Positions 35,070 through 44,888 are shown, numbered from the stretch's first letter. The stretch is 64,000 nt of DNA from Stackebrandtia nassauensis DSM 44728 (GCF_000024545.1 NC_013947.1:5642001-5706000); one strand, 5' to 3'. The notes: generated by a model from the letters alone, not told the origin. A program made the numbers and translations.

Positions 35070-35924
35070 TCACGCCCCGGACCCGAACAGCTGCTCGGTG
35101 ATCGCCCGGCAGCGGTCGGCCCCGTAGTCGAGGGAGCGGTCGCCGGAGTAGCCCATCATGATGGCCAGCACCCAGTCGTCGTGGATGGCCAGGCAGTTGA
35201 GATCCCAGTCGCCGTCGGCCATCCGGGTCCAGCCGTTCTTGATGGCGACCTCGTCGCGCAGCGATGCGGGCAGGCCGTCGATGATGCCCCACCGGCCACC
35301 GCCGGAGGTGGCGTGCTGGTCCTCGTCGGCGGTGCTGCCGCGCACGTGCCGCATCTCGTTCAGCAGCCACTTCGTCCACGGGCCCGCGGCGCGGCCGTCG
35401 GCGACGCACTCCCCCATGCGGGCGGCGTCGCGAACCGACATCTCGGTCTTGCTCCACCGGCCGGGGAAGACAGTCGTGTCGGTCAGGGCGCAGGTGGAGA
35501 TGAGCCGCTCGATCGACGCGTCCTCGCCGAGCTCCTCGTAGATGGTCTGGGCGGCTTCGTCATCGCTGATCCGGATCGCCGCCGAGGCACTGTCGAGCAG
35601 CGGCGGCGCGTCGGATTCGGCCTGCCGCAGATAGTCGGCGACCAGCCACGGTTTGATCATGGACTGCGGGGTCGAGGTCTCCTTCAGGTTGGCTCCCTCG
35701 ATGTCGCCGCTGGAGCGGTCGAGCAGCGCCCAGTTGGCGAAGCCGTCGATGTCCACGTCGACGTCGGTGTCGCCCTCGGGGGCGATCGTCAGTGTCTTGG
35801 AGTTACCGGACGTGGTCTGCAACAGCGTGTCCGAGAACGCGTGGATACCGAAGGCGGCGCCGAACGCCACCAAAGCCGTGGTGATGATGCCGAATGTGAT
35901 GAACCTGCGGGTCATGCGAGACAT
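35070..35924 (-). CDS. Serine beta-lactamase-like/PBP-type hydrolase
   Basis: About 284 residues with an N-terminal membrane anchor or signal (RRFITFGIITTALVAFGAAFGIHAF). The penicilloyl-serine motifs are recognisable: S-M-I-K (QSMIKPWLVADYL) as SxxK, I-S-D-D-E as the SDN-like loop, and I-K-N-G-W as the KTG box. These give the class A beta-lactamase/D,D-peptidase fold. Asn in place of Thr in KTG and the absence of an obvious ExxLN omega loop argue against a normal beta-lactamase. It could be a cell-wall sensor or weak peptidase. ATG 35924 is taken; starts at 35915 and upstream are possible. It is divergent from the two-component genes and may be under their control. Confidence 0.75.
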   Translation of the reverse strand: MSRMTRRFITFGIITTALVAFGAAFGIHAFSDTLLQTTSGNSKTLTIAPEGDTDVDVDIDGFANWALLDRSSGDIEGANLKETSTPQSMIKPWLVADYLRQAESDAPPLLDSASAAIRISDDEAAQTIYEELGEDASIERLISTCALTDTTVFPGRWSKTEMSVRDAARMGECVADGRAAGPWTKWLLNEMRHVRGSTADEDQHATSGGGRWGIIDGLPASLRDEVAIKNGWTRMADGDWDLNCLAIHDDWVLAIMMGYSGDRSLDYGADRCRAITEQLFGSGA

Positions 35925-36093
35925 GGCGGCAAAGCTAGGAACGGCGTCGTCCCGAAATCCCACCCGAAAAGTCCGGAATACAACTATTCGCACTGTTCGA
36001 TATTGGAGCTAATGCCCCACGATGGACGCAATCGCCCAAAACGCCTTCACAGGTTCTTCACGGGTTTCCGGCGATGTGACAACAATGGGACCC

Positions 36094-36777
36094 ATGAACG
36101 CACGCGTGCTGGTGGCCGAGGACGACCCGAAACAGGCGCACCTGATCCGGACGTACCTGGAACGGGACGGCCACGACGTCCTGGTCGTGACCGACGGGCG
36201 GCGCGCTGTCGACGAGACCCGCAGTCGCCACCCCGATCTGCTGGTGCTGGACATCATGATGCCCAAACTGGACGGAATGGACGTGTGCCGGGTCCTGCGT
36301 TCGGACTCCCAGGTGCCCATCCTGGTGCTGACCGCCCGCGACGACGAGGACACGCTGCTGCAAGGGCTCCAGCTGGGCGCCGACGACTACATGACCAAGC
36401 CGTTCAGTCCCCGGGAACTGGCCGCGCGGGTGCGGGCGCTGCTGCGTCGCTCCCGTCCCGAATCCGGGCCGCCCACGGTATTCCAGGTCGGCCGACTGAC
36501 CGTCGACACCGGACGGGTGCGGGTCAGCGTCGACGGCGAGCCGGTGTCGGTCACGGCCCGCGAGTTCGCGGTGCTGGCCGCGTTGGCCGCCGAACCCGGG
36601 CGAGTGTTCTCCAGGCTCGACATCGTGCACCGGGCCTTCGGGTTCGACAGCCACGTCTCGCCGCGCACAGTGGACGCGCACATCGCGAACCTGCGCCGCA
36701 AGATCGAACCCGATCCGGCGCATCCGGTTCAGCTGCTGACGGTGTACGGGCACGGCTACACGTTGGCGGTGGACTGA
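36094..36777 (+). CDS. OmpR-family response regulator
   Basis: A 227-residue response regulator. The receiver domain has the phospho-acceptor Asp53 (LLVLDIMMPKLDG), acidic pair E9-D10 and Lys102 (MTKPF). The winged-helix domain has VTAREFAVLAALAAEPGRVFSRLDIVHRAFG and SPRTVDAHIANLRRKI. ATG 36094 is chosen because the receiver begins there. Its TGA overlaps the ATG of the sensor kinase gene (TGATG), so the pair is translationally coupled. The 170-bp spacer to the divergent serine hydrolase is the probable shared promoter. Confidence 0.93.
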   Translation: MNARVLVAEDDPKQAHLIRTYLERDGHDVLVVTDGRRAVDETRSRHPDLLVLDIMMPKLDGMDVCRVLRSDSQVPILVLTARDDEDTLLQGLQLGADDYMTKPFSPRELAARVRALLRRSRPESGPPTVFQVGRLTVDTGRVRVSVDGEPVSVTAREFAVLAALAAEPGRVFSRLDIVHRAFGFDSHVSPRTVDAHIANLRRKIEPDPAHPVQLLTVYGHGYTLAVD

Positions 36778-38456
36778 TGATGCGCGGCTTTCGATTCCGG
36801 GTCTTCCTGCTCGTCGTGCTGGTGGCCGTGCTCACCGCGGGGGTGGTGGCCGGACTGGTGGCCTGGCGCGTCGACCAGGCCGCGCAGGCCACCGTCGAAA
36901 CGCAGCGGTTCACCGGCGACGAGATCGGCGCGAAGCTGGAGTCATTCGCCGGCAAACGAGCATCGTGGTCGCAAGTGGACGACAAGGTCGCCGAGCTGCA
37001 CGACGAGACCGGCGAACGGATTCTGCTCACCAATCTGTCCGGCGACGTCATCGTCGACTCGGCCGAGACGAAAGGCGAGTCCCCACCGCCGTCCACACAG
37101 CAGCCGACCCTGCTGCGTCCTCGGCTGACGCCGCAGGACGTGATGGAGCTGGAATACACCCCGACACCCGAAGCGATGTCGGAGATCGACGACGCTGTCA
37201 AGGAGCTGGCCGAGTTCCGAGGCCAGATGCGGCTGGTGCTCTGCAAAGAAGCGTTCAAGGACGAAGAGATCGAAGTGGAATCGGATGCCGACGATGGCGA
37301 GCTGGATTCCCCGGTAACCGACATTCCCGAATGCGAAGGTTCCGAGAAAGTCTCCGCCAGCGAGGAACGCGAGGATCGCGAGGCGTTCGACGCCTGCGCC
37401 GACGAAGAGTCCTACGACGACAGGAAGACCTGCCTGTTCTACGTCATGCAGCAGCGCGCGCTGGACGTGTCCCCTGAGCCGCTGCTGCTGCACCTGGGCA
37501 CCGAGGAACCCTTCACGATCACCTACCCGGCCACCCAGCTGACCATCCTCGGGCTCGCCGTCCTCATCGTCGTCGTTCTGGTCTCGGCGTTGCTCGCCCG
37601 GCGCGTCATCCGCCCCATCGACTCGCTCATCACCGCGTCCCGGGCATTGTCGTCCGGAAACCTCAAGACGAAGGTCAGCATCCGCGGCCGCGACGAACTG
37701 ACGGAACTGGGCAACACCTTCAACCAGATGGTCGAATCGCTCGATCGCGCCGAACGGCAACGCCGCCAGCTCATCGCCGACAGCGCCCACGAACTCCGCA
37801 CCCCACTGTCCAATATCCACGGATACCTGGAGGCGATCGCCGACGGCATCGTACCCGCGTCCCCCGAACACATCGACTCGCTGCGCGAGGAGTCGACGCT
37901 GCTGGCCCGCATCATCGACGACCTGCGACTGCTGGCGCTGTCCGACGCGGGCCAGCTGCCCTGCGAACGGATCCCGCAGGACGCGGCGGAACTGCTGCGC
38001 GGCTGTCAGGCCGCACACCAGGCGGCGGCCAACGGCGGGCAGGTGAACCTGACACTCGATGTCCCCGACACGGAGTCGCTGCCGATCGACGTCGACCCCA
38101 ACCGGATGCGCCAGGCCATCGGCAATCTGGTGACCAACGCGCTGCACGCCACCCCGGCCGACGGCACCGTCGCCTTGCGCGCCTTCGCGTCCGGCGACGA
38201 GGTCGTCCTCATGGTCGCCGACACCGGCGGCGGCATCGCGCCCGACCACCTGTCCCGGGTCTTCGACCGGTTCTGGCGAGCCGACTCCTCCCGCAGCCGC
38301 GACACCGGCGGCAGCGGGCTCGGGCTGGCCATCACCCGGGAACTCGTCGGCGCCAACGGCGGCGACATCACCGTCCGCAATGGTTCCCGGGGCGCGATCT
38401 TCACCATCACGCTCCCCCGCTCCACGAGCCACCCGGAAGCCGTGTCCGATACGTAG
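36777..38456 (+). CDS. Sensor histidine kinase with acidic four-cysteine sensor domain
   Basis: A 559-residue membrane kinase. TM1 is residues 8-30, then a 220-residue extracytoplasmic domain, TM2 about 254-274, HAMP (RRVIRPIDSLITASRALSSGN), HisKA with His338 (ADSAHELRTPLSNIHGYLEAIADG) and HATPase (NLVTNALHA, ADTGGGI, GSGLGLAI). The sensor part is strongly acidic and has four cysteines (156, 186, 207, 219) flanking acid clusters such as EEIEVESDADDGELD. That suggests disulfide-held or metal/cationic-ligand sensing. It is coupled to the upstream regulator and followed nine bases later by the M28 peptidase gene. Confidence 0.92.
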   Translation: MMRGFRFRVFLLVVLVAVLTAGVVAGLVAWRVDQAAQATVETQRFTGDEIGAKLESFAGKRASWSQVDDKVAELHDETGERILLTNLSGDVIVDSAETKGESPPPSTQQPTLLRPRLTPQDVMELEYTPTPEAMSEIDDAVKELAEFRGQMRLVLCKEAFKDEEIEVESDADDGELDSPVTDIPECEGSEKVSASEEREDREAFDACADEESYDDRKTCLFYVMQQRALDVSPEPLLLHLGTEEPFTITYPATQLTILGLAVLIVVVLVSALLARRVIRPIDSLITASRALSSGNLKTKVSIRGRDELTELGNTFNQMVESLDRAERQRRQLIADSAHELRTPLSNIHGYLEAIADGIVPASPEHIDSLREESTLLARIIDDLRLLALSDAGQLPCERIPQDAAELLRGCQAAHQAAANGGQVNLTLDVPDTESLPIDVDPNRMRQAIGNLVTNALHATPADGTVALRAFASGDEVVLMVADTGGGIAPDHLSRVFDRFWRADSSRSRDTGGSGLGLAITRELVGANGGDITVRNGSRGAIFTITLPRSTSHPEAVSDT

Positions 38457-38465
38457 ACTTCCGCC

Positions 38466-40784
38466 ATGAGAGGTGCGTTCATCCCCGACGGCCGCCGCCC
38501 GCTGGCCGCCGTCGCGGCGTTGCTGGTGCTGGCCGTGGCCGTCACCGTGAACCTGATCGTCGACGCGTCCAGCCCGGCACCCGCCGACCCCGGCAGGACC
38601 GAGTTCAGCGCCGAACGCGCCCGCGACGTCCTGGAGGACATCGCGACCAAACCGCGTCCGCTGGGCAGCGAGGAGAGCGACCGGGTCCGCGACGACCTCG
38701 CCGACAAGCTGCGCGAACTCGACTACGACGTCGACGTGACCGAGGACGTCGGCGGCGAGGCACGGGACAACGAGGTCGTGTTCGGCCGCGTCGACAACGT
38801 CGTGGCCACACTGCCGGGCACCGACCCGACCGGGCGGGTGCTGCTGGTGTCGCACTACGACTCCGTGGCCGCCGGTCCCGGCGCGGGCGACGCGGGCACC
38901 CCGACCGCCGCGGTCCTGGAGACCGCCCGCGCGCTGGCGGCGGGACCCAAGCCGCGCAACGACATCGTGGTGCTGCTGACCGACGGCGAGGAGACCGGCC
39001 TGCTGGGCGCCGACGCGTACGCCCGCGAGCACCCGTCCAAGGGCAACGACGTGGTGCTGAACTGGGAGGCGCGCGGCACCGACGGCCCGTCGCTCATGTT
39101 CGAGACCTCCACCGGCAACTCCCGGCTCATCGACGTCTACGCCGATTCCGCGCCCCACACCACCGGCGATTCCTCCATGGTGGAGGTATACCGGCACATG
39201 CCCAACGACACCGACTTCACGAACTTCAGCGCCGCCGGGTACTCCGGGCTGAACTCGGCGAACATCGGCTCCCCCGCGTGGTACCACACCCCGGGCGACT
39301 CACTGGACCATGTGGACCCCGCGACCATGCAGCACCACGGCGCGAACATGCTCGGCCTCGCGGCAGCGTTCGGCGACACCGATCTGGCCACCATCCAGTC
39401 GGACTCCGACACCGTCTACTTCCACTTCCTCGGCCTGTTCGTGAGTTACACGCCCACCTGGGGGATCGTGCTGTCGGTGCTGAGCCTGGGGCTGCTGGTG
39501 GCGGCCGTCGCCATCGCCCGGCGCCGCGACCTGCTCAGCCTGCCCCGGTTCGGCATCGCGGTCGCCACGATCCCGGTGGCACTGGCGGTTTCGGTGGCGC
39601 TGGCGCAGGCGATGTGGATCGCGATGACCCTGTCGCGGTCCGGGGTGGCCGACACCCGCGGCATGCTGCACGCCCCCGCCCCGTTCGTGTTCGCGACCGG
39701 GCTGCTGGCGGTCGCGGCCGTGTTGGCGTGGTACCTGACGCTGCGTCGGCGACTGGGCCCGGCCGCGCTGGCTTTGGGGGCGCTGACCTGGTTGGCGCTG
39801 TTGGGATCGGTGCTGGCGTTCGTGGCTCCCGGGGCCGCGTTCCGGCTGGCGATCCCCGCGCTGTTCGCCGCGGCGGGCATCGTCGGCGCGCTGCTGCTGG
39901 CACCGCGTGCACCGATGTGGACGGCGGTGGCCGCGCTGGCCGTCGGCATGGTCCCGGTCGCGGTCATCCTGGTGAGCACCGGCAGCAGCCTCGCCGAGGC
40001 GTTCGGGCTGTCGATGGCGGGAGCGCCCGCGGTGCTGTTCGCGTTGGCGGGGACGGTTTCGGTGCCACTGCTCGAGCTGTGGCTGCCCTCTCCCGATCGG
40101 CCGAGGCATCGTTTCGGCTGGGCGGTACCGGTCGGCGCCGCCGTCGTGGCCGTCGTGGTCTGCGCGACGGGCCTGGCCGTCACCGGGTTCGACGAGGAGG
40201 AACCGCGTCCCACCTATCTGGCCTATGTGCTCAACGCCGACACCGGCAAGGCGACCTGGGTGACCCAGGACACCGACACGTCACAGTGGACTTCCGAGTT
40301 CATCTCCACGGCCGGTGACCCCGACCGGGTGCCCGACGGGTACCGGGAACCGAAGGTACCGATCAACAACTGGGGCCGGGCACCCGACGTCGACCTGCCA
40401 GCGCCGACCGCGACGGTGACCCGCGTCGGGGACAAGCTGCGGGTCCACATGGAGTCCAAGCGCGGGGCGGACAATCTGACCCTGCGCACGGTCGGTGCCG
40501 TCACGAAGGTGACGGCCTGGGTGCCAGACGACAAGACCGTCACCAAGAACCTGACGGTCACGGAGTCCGGGCCGTGGGGCAGTTCGATCAGCTTCCGCGA
40601 TCCGCCGAAGGGCGGAGTCGACGTCACGCTGACCTTCGACGGGAAGGTCGAGCCGGAACTGATGCTCTACGACCGGTCCGACGGGCTGGACGACATCCCC
40701 GGCTACCGGGACCGCCCCGACGACGAGATGCGCTCCCCGATCCGCAGCAGCGACACGGTAACCGTCGTGACCACGGTCGACTAG
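38466..40784 (+). CDS. Membrane-bound M28 metallopeptidase
   Basis: A 772-residue protein. A signal/anchor helix (residues 12-33) precedes an extracytoplasmic M28 zinc aminopeptidase domain. Metal ligands are visible as H130-Y-D132 (VSHYDSVAAGPGAGDAG, with D142 as the bridging Asp) and the catalytic pair E175-E176 (TDGEETGLLGADAY); YHTPGDSLDHVD carries the last histidine. About eight membrane helices follow, and then a 180-residue extracytoplasmic beta-rich C-terminal domain. This is the layout of vacuolar or ER membrane proteases of the Pff1/ERMP1 type. It lies nine bases after the kinase gene, so it is probably the output or partner of that two-component system. Confidence 0.9.
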   Translation: MRGAFIPDGRRPLAAVAALLVLAVAVTVNLIVDASSPAPADPGRTEFSAERARDVLEDIATKPRPLGSEESDRVRDDLADKLRELDYDVDVTEDVGGEARDNEVVFGRVDNVVATLPGTDPTGRVLLVSHYDSVAAGPGAGDAGTPTAAVLETARALAAGPKPRNDIVVLLTDGEETGLLGADAYAREHPSKGNDVVLNWEARGTDGPSLMFETSTGNSRLIDVYADSAPHTTGDSSMVEVYRHMPNDTDFTNFSAAGYSGLNSANIGSPAWYHTPGDSLDHVDPATMQHHGANMLGLAAAFGDTDLATIQSDSDTVYFHFLGLFVSYTPTWGIVLSVLSLGLLVAAVAIARRRDLLSLPRFGIAVATIPVALAVSVALAQAMWIAMTLSRSGVADTRGMLHAPAPFVFATGLLAVAAVLAWYLTLRRRLGPAALALGALTWLALLGSVLAFVAPGAAFRLAIPALFAAAGIVGALLLAPRAPMWTAVAALAVGMVPVAVILVSTGSSLAEAFGLSMAGAPAVLFALAGTVSVPLLELWLPSPDRPRHRFGWAVPVGAAVVAVVVCATGLAVTGFDEEEPRPTYLAYVLNADTGKATWVTQDTDTSQWTSEFISTAGDPDRVPDGYREPKVPINNWGRAPDVDLPAPTATVTRVGDKLRVHMESKRGADNLTLRTVGAVTKVTAWVPDDKTVTKNLTVTESGPWGSSISFRDPPKGGVDVTLTFDGKVEPELMLYDRSDGLDDIPGYRDRPDDEMRSPIRSSDTVTVVTTVD

Positions 40785-40823
40785 CGCGCGACGAGCCACA
40801 GTGGCCGGAACCGGGCACGGTGC

Positions 40824-40882
<59 letters not shown>

Positions 40883-40894
40883 CACATCGTCGGC

Positions 40895-42133
40895 TCAGTA
40901 CAGCGGAAACGCCCAGCCGCCCGGGTAGAACGGCTCGCGGTGGCCCCGGAACGCGGCGTCGGCCCGCCCCAAGGCACCGGGGCTCAGCTCCTCGACGAGC
41001 CCGGCGGCCGCCAGCGACGTCAAGCTGGTTCCGCCCAGGTACGCCGCGCCCAGCTCGGCCGCCGACAGCCGCAGCTCGGCGGGCGCTGCGGTGGGCTCAC
41101 AGCTAACGTCGTCGCCGTCGGCCAGCAGCCGGAACCGTCCCGTATTCCACGGGCACACCGCGTCCTCGACCTCCAGAACCGTTTCCAGCGGCGCGGAGTA
41201 GCGACGGCTGGCCAGCGCCTTGTCCACATCGACCAGACGCACCCACAGCCGGTCCATCGTGTCGGCTCTCGCCGGACGAGGGTCGACGAGCAGGTGCGGC
41301 AGCGGTTCGTCCACGGCCGCTTCGTATTCGATCCAGTCGGTCAGATCGAAGCCCGCGAAGAACCGCCACAGCGACGCGTAAGCGGGCAGCGAGAACGCCA
41401 CCAGCTCCTGCAATCTCACCGCACGGGACCCGTCGGGATTGCCCACGCGTCGGTACAGGGCATAGCCGGTGACCTCGCCGCCGGGTTCGGTGTGGACGGC
41501 GACCCGCAACGCGGTGGCATCGCCCCGACGCTCAGGCGGGTCGAACAACCGCAGGTCCCAGGCGGCTTCGTCCCGGTCGCTCCAACCAACCGTGCTGTGC
41601 CGCCGCCGATCGTAGAGTTTCGTCAACGTGGACCGGGCCTCGACAGGATCAGCGAGCGCGATGGCACCGCCACCGAAGTCCACATCGGCCCGAAACGCCA
41701 TGGCGCGCTTGTCGAGGCGCAGCATCACACCCCGCGATGCCGGGCCGTAACCGTAACGGCCGTAGATCCCGGCCTCAGCGGGCCGCAGTGCCGCGACGGA
41801 CTCGCCATGCTCGTGCAGCTCAGCCAGCTGTCGGCGCATCATCGCGGTGAGGATGCCGCGCCGCCGGTGCGTCGGTGCCACCGCGACGAAAGCGATACCG
41901 GCCGTCGAGATCTCCGCCCCGGGCACGGTCAGCTCCCGCGGATAGATGGACACCCCGCCCACGGGGGTAGGGCCGTCGAATGCCCCGATCGTGCGGTCGA
42001 GGTCGGTGGCGGCGCGCTTGATCGCCAGGTCAGCGTCGGTCAGATCCTGGCCGTAGGTGTCGGCGATCATGCGGCACCAGGGCGCGAACTCGGTGTCGGT
42101 GACGGGACGCAGCGAATACGGGTCTGTTGTCAT
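40895..42133 (-). CDS. Eis-like N-acetyltransferase
   Basis: A 412-residue enhanced-intracellular-survival type acetyltransferase. The N-terminal GNAT domain has VAPTHRRRGILTAMMRRQL (acetyl-CoA loop) and LRPAEAGIYGRYGYGPAS. A second degenerate GNAT domain and an SCP2-like C-terminal domain end in GGWAFPLY, where the terminal carboxylate acts in catalysis in known Eis enzymes. These proteins acetylate amines of aminoglycosides and protein lysines. ATG 42133 is the start. It follows the LuxR-type regulator on the same strand with a 52-bp gap. Confidence 0.92.
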   Translation of the reverse strand: MTTDPYSLRPVTDTEFAPWCRMIADTYGQDLTDADLAIKRAATDLDRTIGAFDGPTPVGGVSIYPRELTVPGAEISTAGIAFVAVAPTHRRRGILTAMMRRQLAELHEHGESVAALRPAEAGIYGRYGYGPASRGVMLRLDKRAMAFRADVDFGGGAIALADPVEARSTLTKLYDRRRHSTVGWSDRDEAAWDLRLFDPPERRGDATALRVAVHTEPGGEVTGYALYRRVGNPDGSRAVRLQELVAFSLPAYASLWRFFAGFDLTDWIEYEAAVDEPLPHLLVDPRPARADTMDRLWVRLVDVDKALASRRYSAPLETVLEVEDAVCPWNTGRFRLLADGDDVSCEPTAAPAELRLSAAELGAAYLGGTSLTSLAAAGLVEELSPGALGRADAAFRGHREPFYPGGWAFPLY

Positions 42134-42185
42134 GGCACCACACTCGCCGCCTAAACACCCCGTCCGCATCGAGCGATCGCGGTAT

Positions 42186-44888
42186 TTACGTCTCTACCAG
42201 GCCGCGTTTGTGCGCGATGGTGGCCGCTTCGGTGCGCGTGGCGGCGCCGAGTTTCGCGAGGATGTGCGAGACGTGGACCCCGGCGGTGCTCGGCGAGATG
42301 TACAGCTTCGCGGCGATCTGCCGGTTACTCAGTCCCTCGACGATCAGCGCCAAAACCTCGTGTTCCCGCTCGGTCAGTCCCGACGTGTCACCGTCACCGG
42401 TCACCAACGGTGCCGCGCCCAGCGCCGTGATGAGCTCCGCCGATTCCCTGGCCTGCGCGCGATTCCCCGTCACCTGGGACGCGATGTGAAGGCTCAGCGC
42501 GAGTTCGTAGGGCTGGTCCAGGGCGCGCCAGGCCGCGACCACGTCCGCCCAGGCCTGCGCGGTACCACCCGTGGTCATCGCGGCGATGGTGTCGTGCCAT
42601 GCCTTGTCGAGCCGACCGTGGACGGGCAACTCGGCGTTGAGTTCGGCGACGTCGTGCCGGGGCTGTTCCCCCGCCGCGAGGCGCGCGTGCCGGATCCGGG
42701 CTCCGACAGCCAGGACGGGACGCACCTCGACCGGCGCGACCCGTCGCAGCGCCGGGTTCGACAGGGCCCGAGACAGGAACTCCTCCGCCCGATCAATGTC
42801 ACCTTCGGACAGTGCCGCCAGGCACAGGAACACGTGCCGGTGCAGGAGATGCGTGCCCAGCCGTTCGTCGCCGCTCTCCAGGTCCACGGCCAGTTCGGCG
42901 GCGGTGTCGGTGTCGCCGCGCAGAACCGCCAGGTGACCGGCGACGGCCCGCAGGATGTCGCGCGACATCGGCGGCGGCCCCTCCGCCAAGGCCGAGTCCA
43001 CAACGGACGCGGCTTCGTCCCAGTGCCCCGACAGCAGCAGCGCCTTGGCGAGATGCCCGGCCAGGTGGGTGCCCCGGCTGCGGGCCAGGCCGAGTCGCTG
43101 CGCCCGGTCCACGCCCCCGCGGGCGGCCCGAGCCGATTCGCCATGGTCGCCTTGCCGCGCATGATGCATGGCCAGGTACATCAGGACGGTGATCTCAAGA
43201 TCGTGGTCGCGCAGCTCCTCGGTTATGGACAGTGCCTCGGTCAGCATGTCCAGGTTGGAGGTCACCCCGCCGACGACCAGCAGGCCGCGCACGGTCACGG
43301 TGGGGTCGCCGGTTTCGCGTCCGATGCGCAGCGCGTCCCGAGCCAGTTCCAACGCGGTGTCGGCGTCCCCGCGATACGTCGCCATGGCCATGAGGCCCAG
43401 CAGCCGACCACGAGCGTTGTCGTCCGGCTCGGACGCCAGCAGCTCGTGAGCTCGCCTCAGATCATCGATCCCGGTGGCGTCGGTGCGATCCCGCAACCGG
43501 CCCCGGTGTTCCAGCAGTACCGCAGCGCGGCCCGGTTCCCGATCCTCATCGACAATGGCCAACGCCTCGGTGGCGAAGTCGACGCCGCGCGCGTACTCGC
43601 CGCTGAGCATGCAGCATTCGGCGGCGAAGGTGCCCACCGCGACACGATCGAGCCCGAGCCGTTCGGCGGCATCGGGAACCGCGTCCCACAGTCGCAGGAT
43701 CCGCTCCAGCATGCGGGCTTCCTCGTGATACGCGTAGGCGTCGCAAGCGGCGGTGGCGGCTCGCCAGGCGGCGTCCAGGGCCGGGCCGAGCTGCCCGGCC
43801 GCGTAGGTGTGCGTGGCCAACTGAGACGGGGTCCCGTTGTCGCGCAACGCCTCGGCGTAGCGTGCGTGGAACCGTTTGCGTTCACCGGGCAGCAGGTCCT
43901 CGTACACGGCGTGCCGGATCAGATCGTGCCGGAAGACGTAACCATCCTCTGTGGGCAGCAACAGGCCGCCCTCGACGAGCGGTCGGACCAAATCGTCCAG
44001 CGCGTCCTCGTCGTTGCCCGAAACCGTGGCCAGCAAGGCATGCGCTACCTCACCCGTGGCCACCGAGGCCGCCCGCAGCACCCGCCGCAGCGCATCCGGC
44101 AGCGTCCTCGGAACATGCAGCAGCAACTCGGCGTCCGGAGTGCTCTGACCACTTTGGGCCAAGGCCTCCACGAACAACGGATTACCGTCGCTGCGTTCGT
44201 GGATCCGCCGGGCGACATCAGGTTCGGGACGGTCGCCGAGGATCGCCGCCAACTGACGTCCGACCTCGTGACGGGTCAGCGGCCCGAGTCGCAACTGAGT
44301 GGTCCGGCCACCACGCCGCAACTCGGACAGCAGCGGCCCGGTCGCGGGCTCGGTGTCCCGATACGTTGCCACCAACAGGATCCCGGGCCGGTTCACATTC
44401 CGCGCCAGAAACCCCAGCAGCTCGGCGGTGGCGGCATCGGCCCAGTGCAGATCCTCGATGACCACCACGAGCGGCTTCGACGCGGCGGCCTCGACCAGCG
44501 TCAGAATCTCCTCGTACAACCGCAGTTTGTCCCCCGACTGCGCGGCCCCGAGCTCCGGAAACCAGCGCGCCAGCTCACGTCCGGGCCCCGGCAGGATCTC
44601 AGCGACCCGCTCGGCTCCCAGCTCGCGAACCAAAGCCCGCAACACGGCGACGAACGGCGCGTAGGCCAAGCCGTCGTCCAACTGGGTACAACCGCCGGTC
44701 ACCACCCGGGCCCCGCCACCCAGCGAAGCGGCGAACTCGCTCACCAACCGGGACTTCCCGATCCCGGCCTCCCCGGCGATCAGCGCGACCCCCGGAGCCG
44801 CACCGGCGGAACGAAACGCGGCCAACAGCGACGACAGGGCGTCGGCACGTCCGATGAACGCCGGACTGACCACGCGATTCGCCACCAT
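42186..44888 (-). CDS. LuxR-family regulator with AAA ATPase and TPR-like repeats (LAL type)
   Basis: A 900-residue LAL regulator. Walker A is IAGEAGIGKSRLV near residue 43, and Walker B is VVVIEDLHWADAATAELL. A long helical-repeat region follows, and the LuxR helix-turn-helix closes the protein (LTEREHEVLALIVEGLSNRQIAAKLYISPSTAGVHVSHILAKLGAATRTEAA). ATG 44888 is chosen because the ATPase begins there; the open frame further upstream is a shadow of the kinase gene. LAL proteins act as ATP- and ligand-gated activators. The Eis-like gene lies directly downstream. Confidence 0.92.
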   Translation of the reverse strand: MVANRVVSPAFIGRADALSSLLAAFRSAGAAPGVALIAGEAGIGKSRLVSEFAASLGGGARVVTGGCTQLDDGLAYAPFVAVLRALVRELGAERVAEILPGPGRELARWFPELGAAQSGDKLRLYEEILTLVEAAASKPLVVVIEDLHWADAATAELLGFLARNVNRPGILLVATYRDTEPATGPLLSELRRGGRTTQLRLGPLTRHEVGRQLAAILGDRPEPDVARRIHERSDGNPLFVEALAQSGQSTPDAELLLHVPRTLPDALRRVLRAASVATGEVAHALLATVSGNDEDALDDLVRPLVEGGLLLPTEDGYVFRHDLIRHAVYEDLLPGERKRFHARYAEALRDNGTPSQLATHTYAAGQLGPALDAAWRAATAACDAYAYHEEARMLERILRLWDAVPDAAERLGLDRVAVGTFAAECCMLSGEYARGVDFATEALAIVDEDREPGRAAVLLEHRGRLRDRTDATGIDDLRRAHELLASEPDDNARGRLLGLMAMATYRGDADTALELARDALRIGRETGDPTVTVRGLLVVGGVTSNLDMLTEALSITEELRDHDLEITVLMYLAMHHARQGDHGESARAARGGVDRAQRLGLARSRGTHLAGHLAKALLLSGHWDEAASVVDSALAEGPPPMSRDILRAVAGHLAVLRGDTDTAAELAVDLESGDERLGTHLLHRHVFLCLAALSEGDIDRAEEFLSRALSNPALRRVAPVEVRPVLAVGARIRHARLAAGEQPRHDVAELNAELPVHGRLDKAWHDTIAAMTTGGTAQAWADVVAAWRALDQPYELALSLHIASQVTGNRAQARESAELITALGAAPLVTGDGDTSGLTEREHEVLALIVEGLSNRQIAAKLYISPSTAGVHVSHILAKLGAATRTEAATIAHKRGLVET

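Noticed and set aside
36094-38456. Candidate VanR/VanS pair for the van regulon
   Set aside because: The pair is OmpR-type, but it is 11 kb away, lacks the TATCG element in its promoter and shows no VanS-like sensor, so I do not assign it.
36942-39287. 781-residue open frame on the minus strand across the kinase and peptidase genes
   Set aside because: It is antisense to two clear genes with catalytic motifs, has Val/Gly/Arg/Gln-rich shadow composition and matches no domain.
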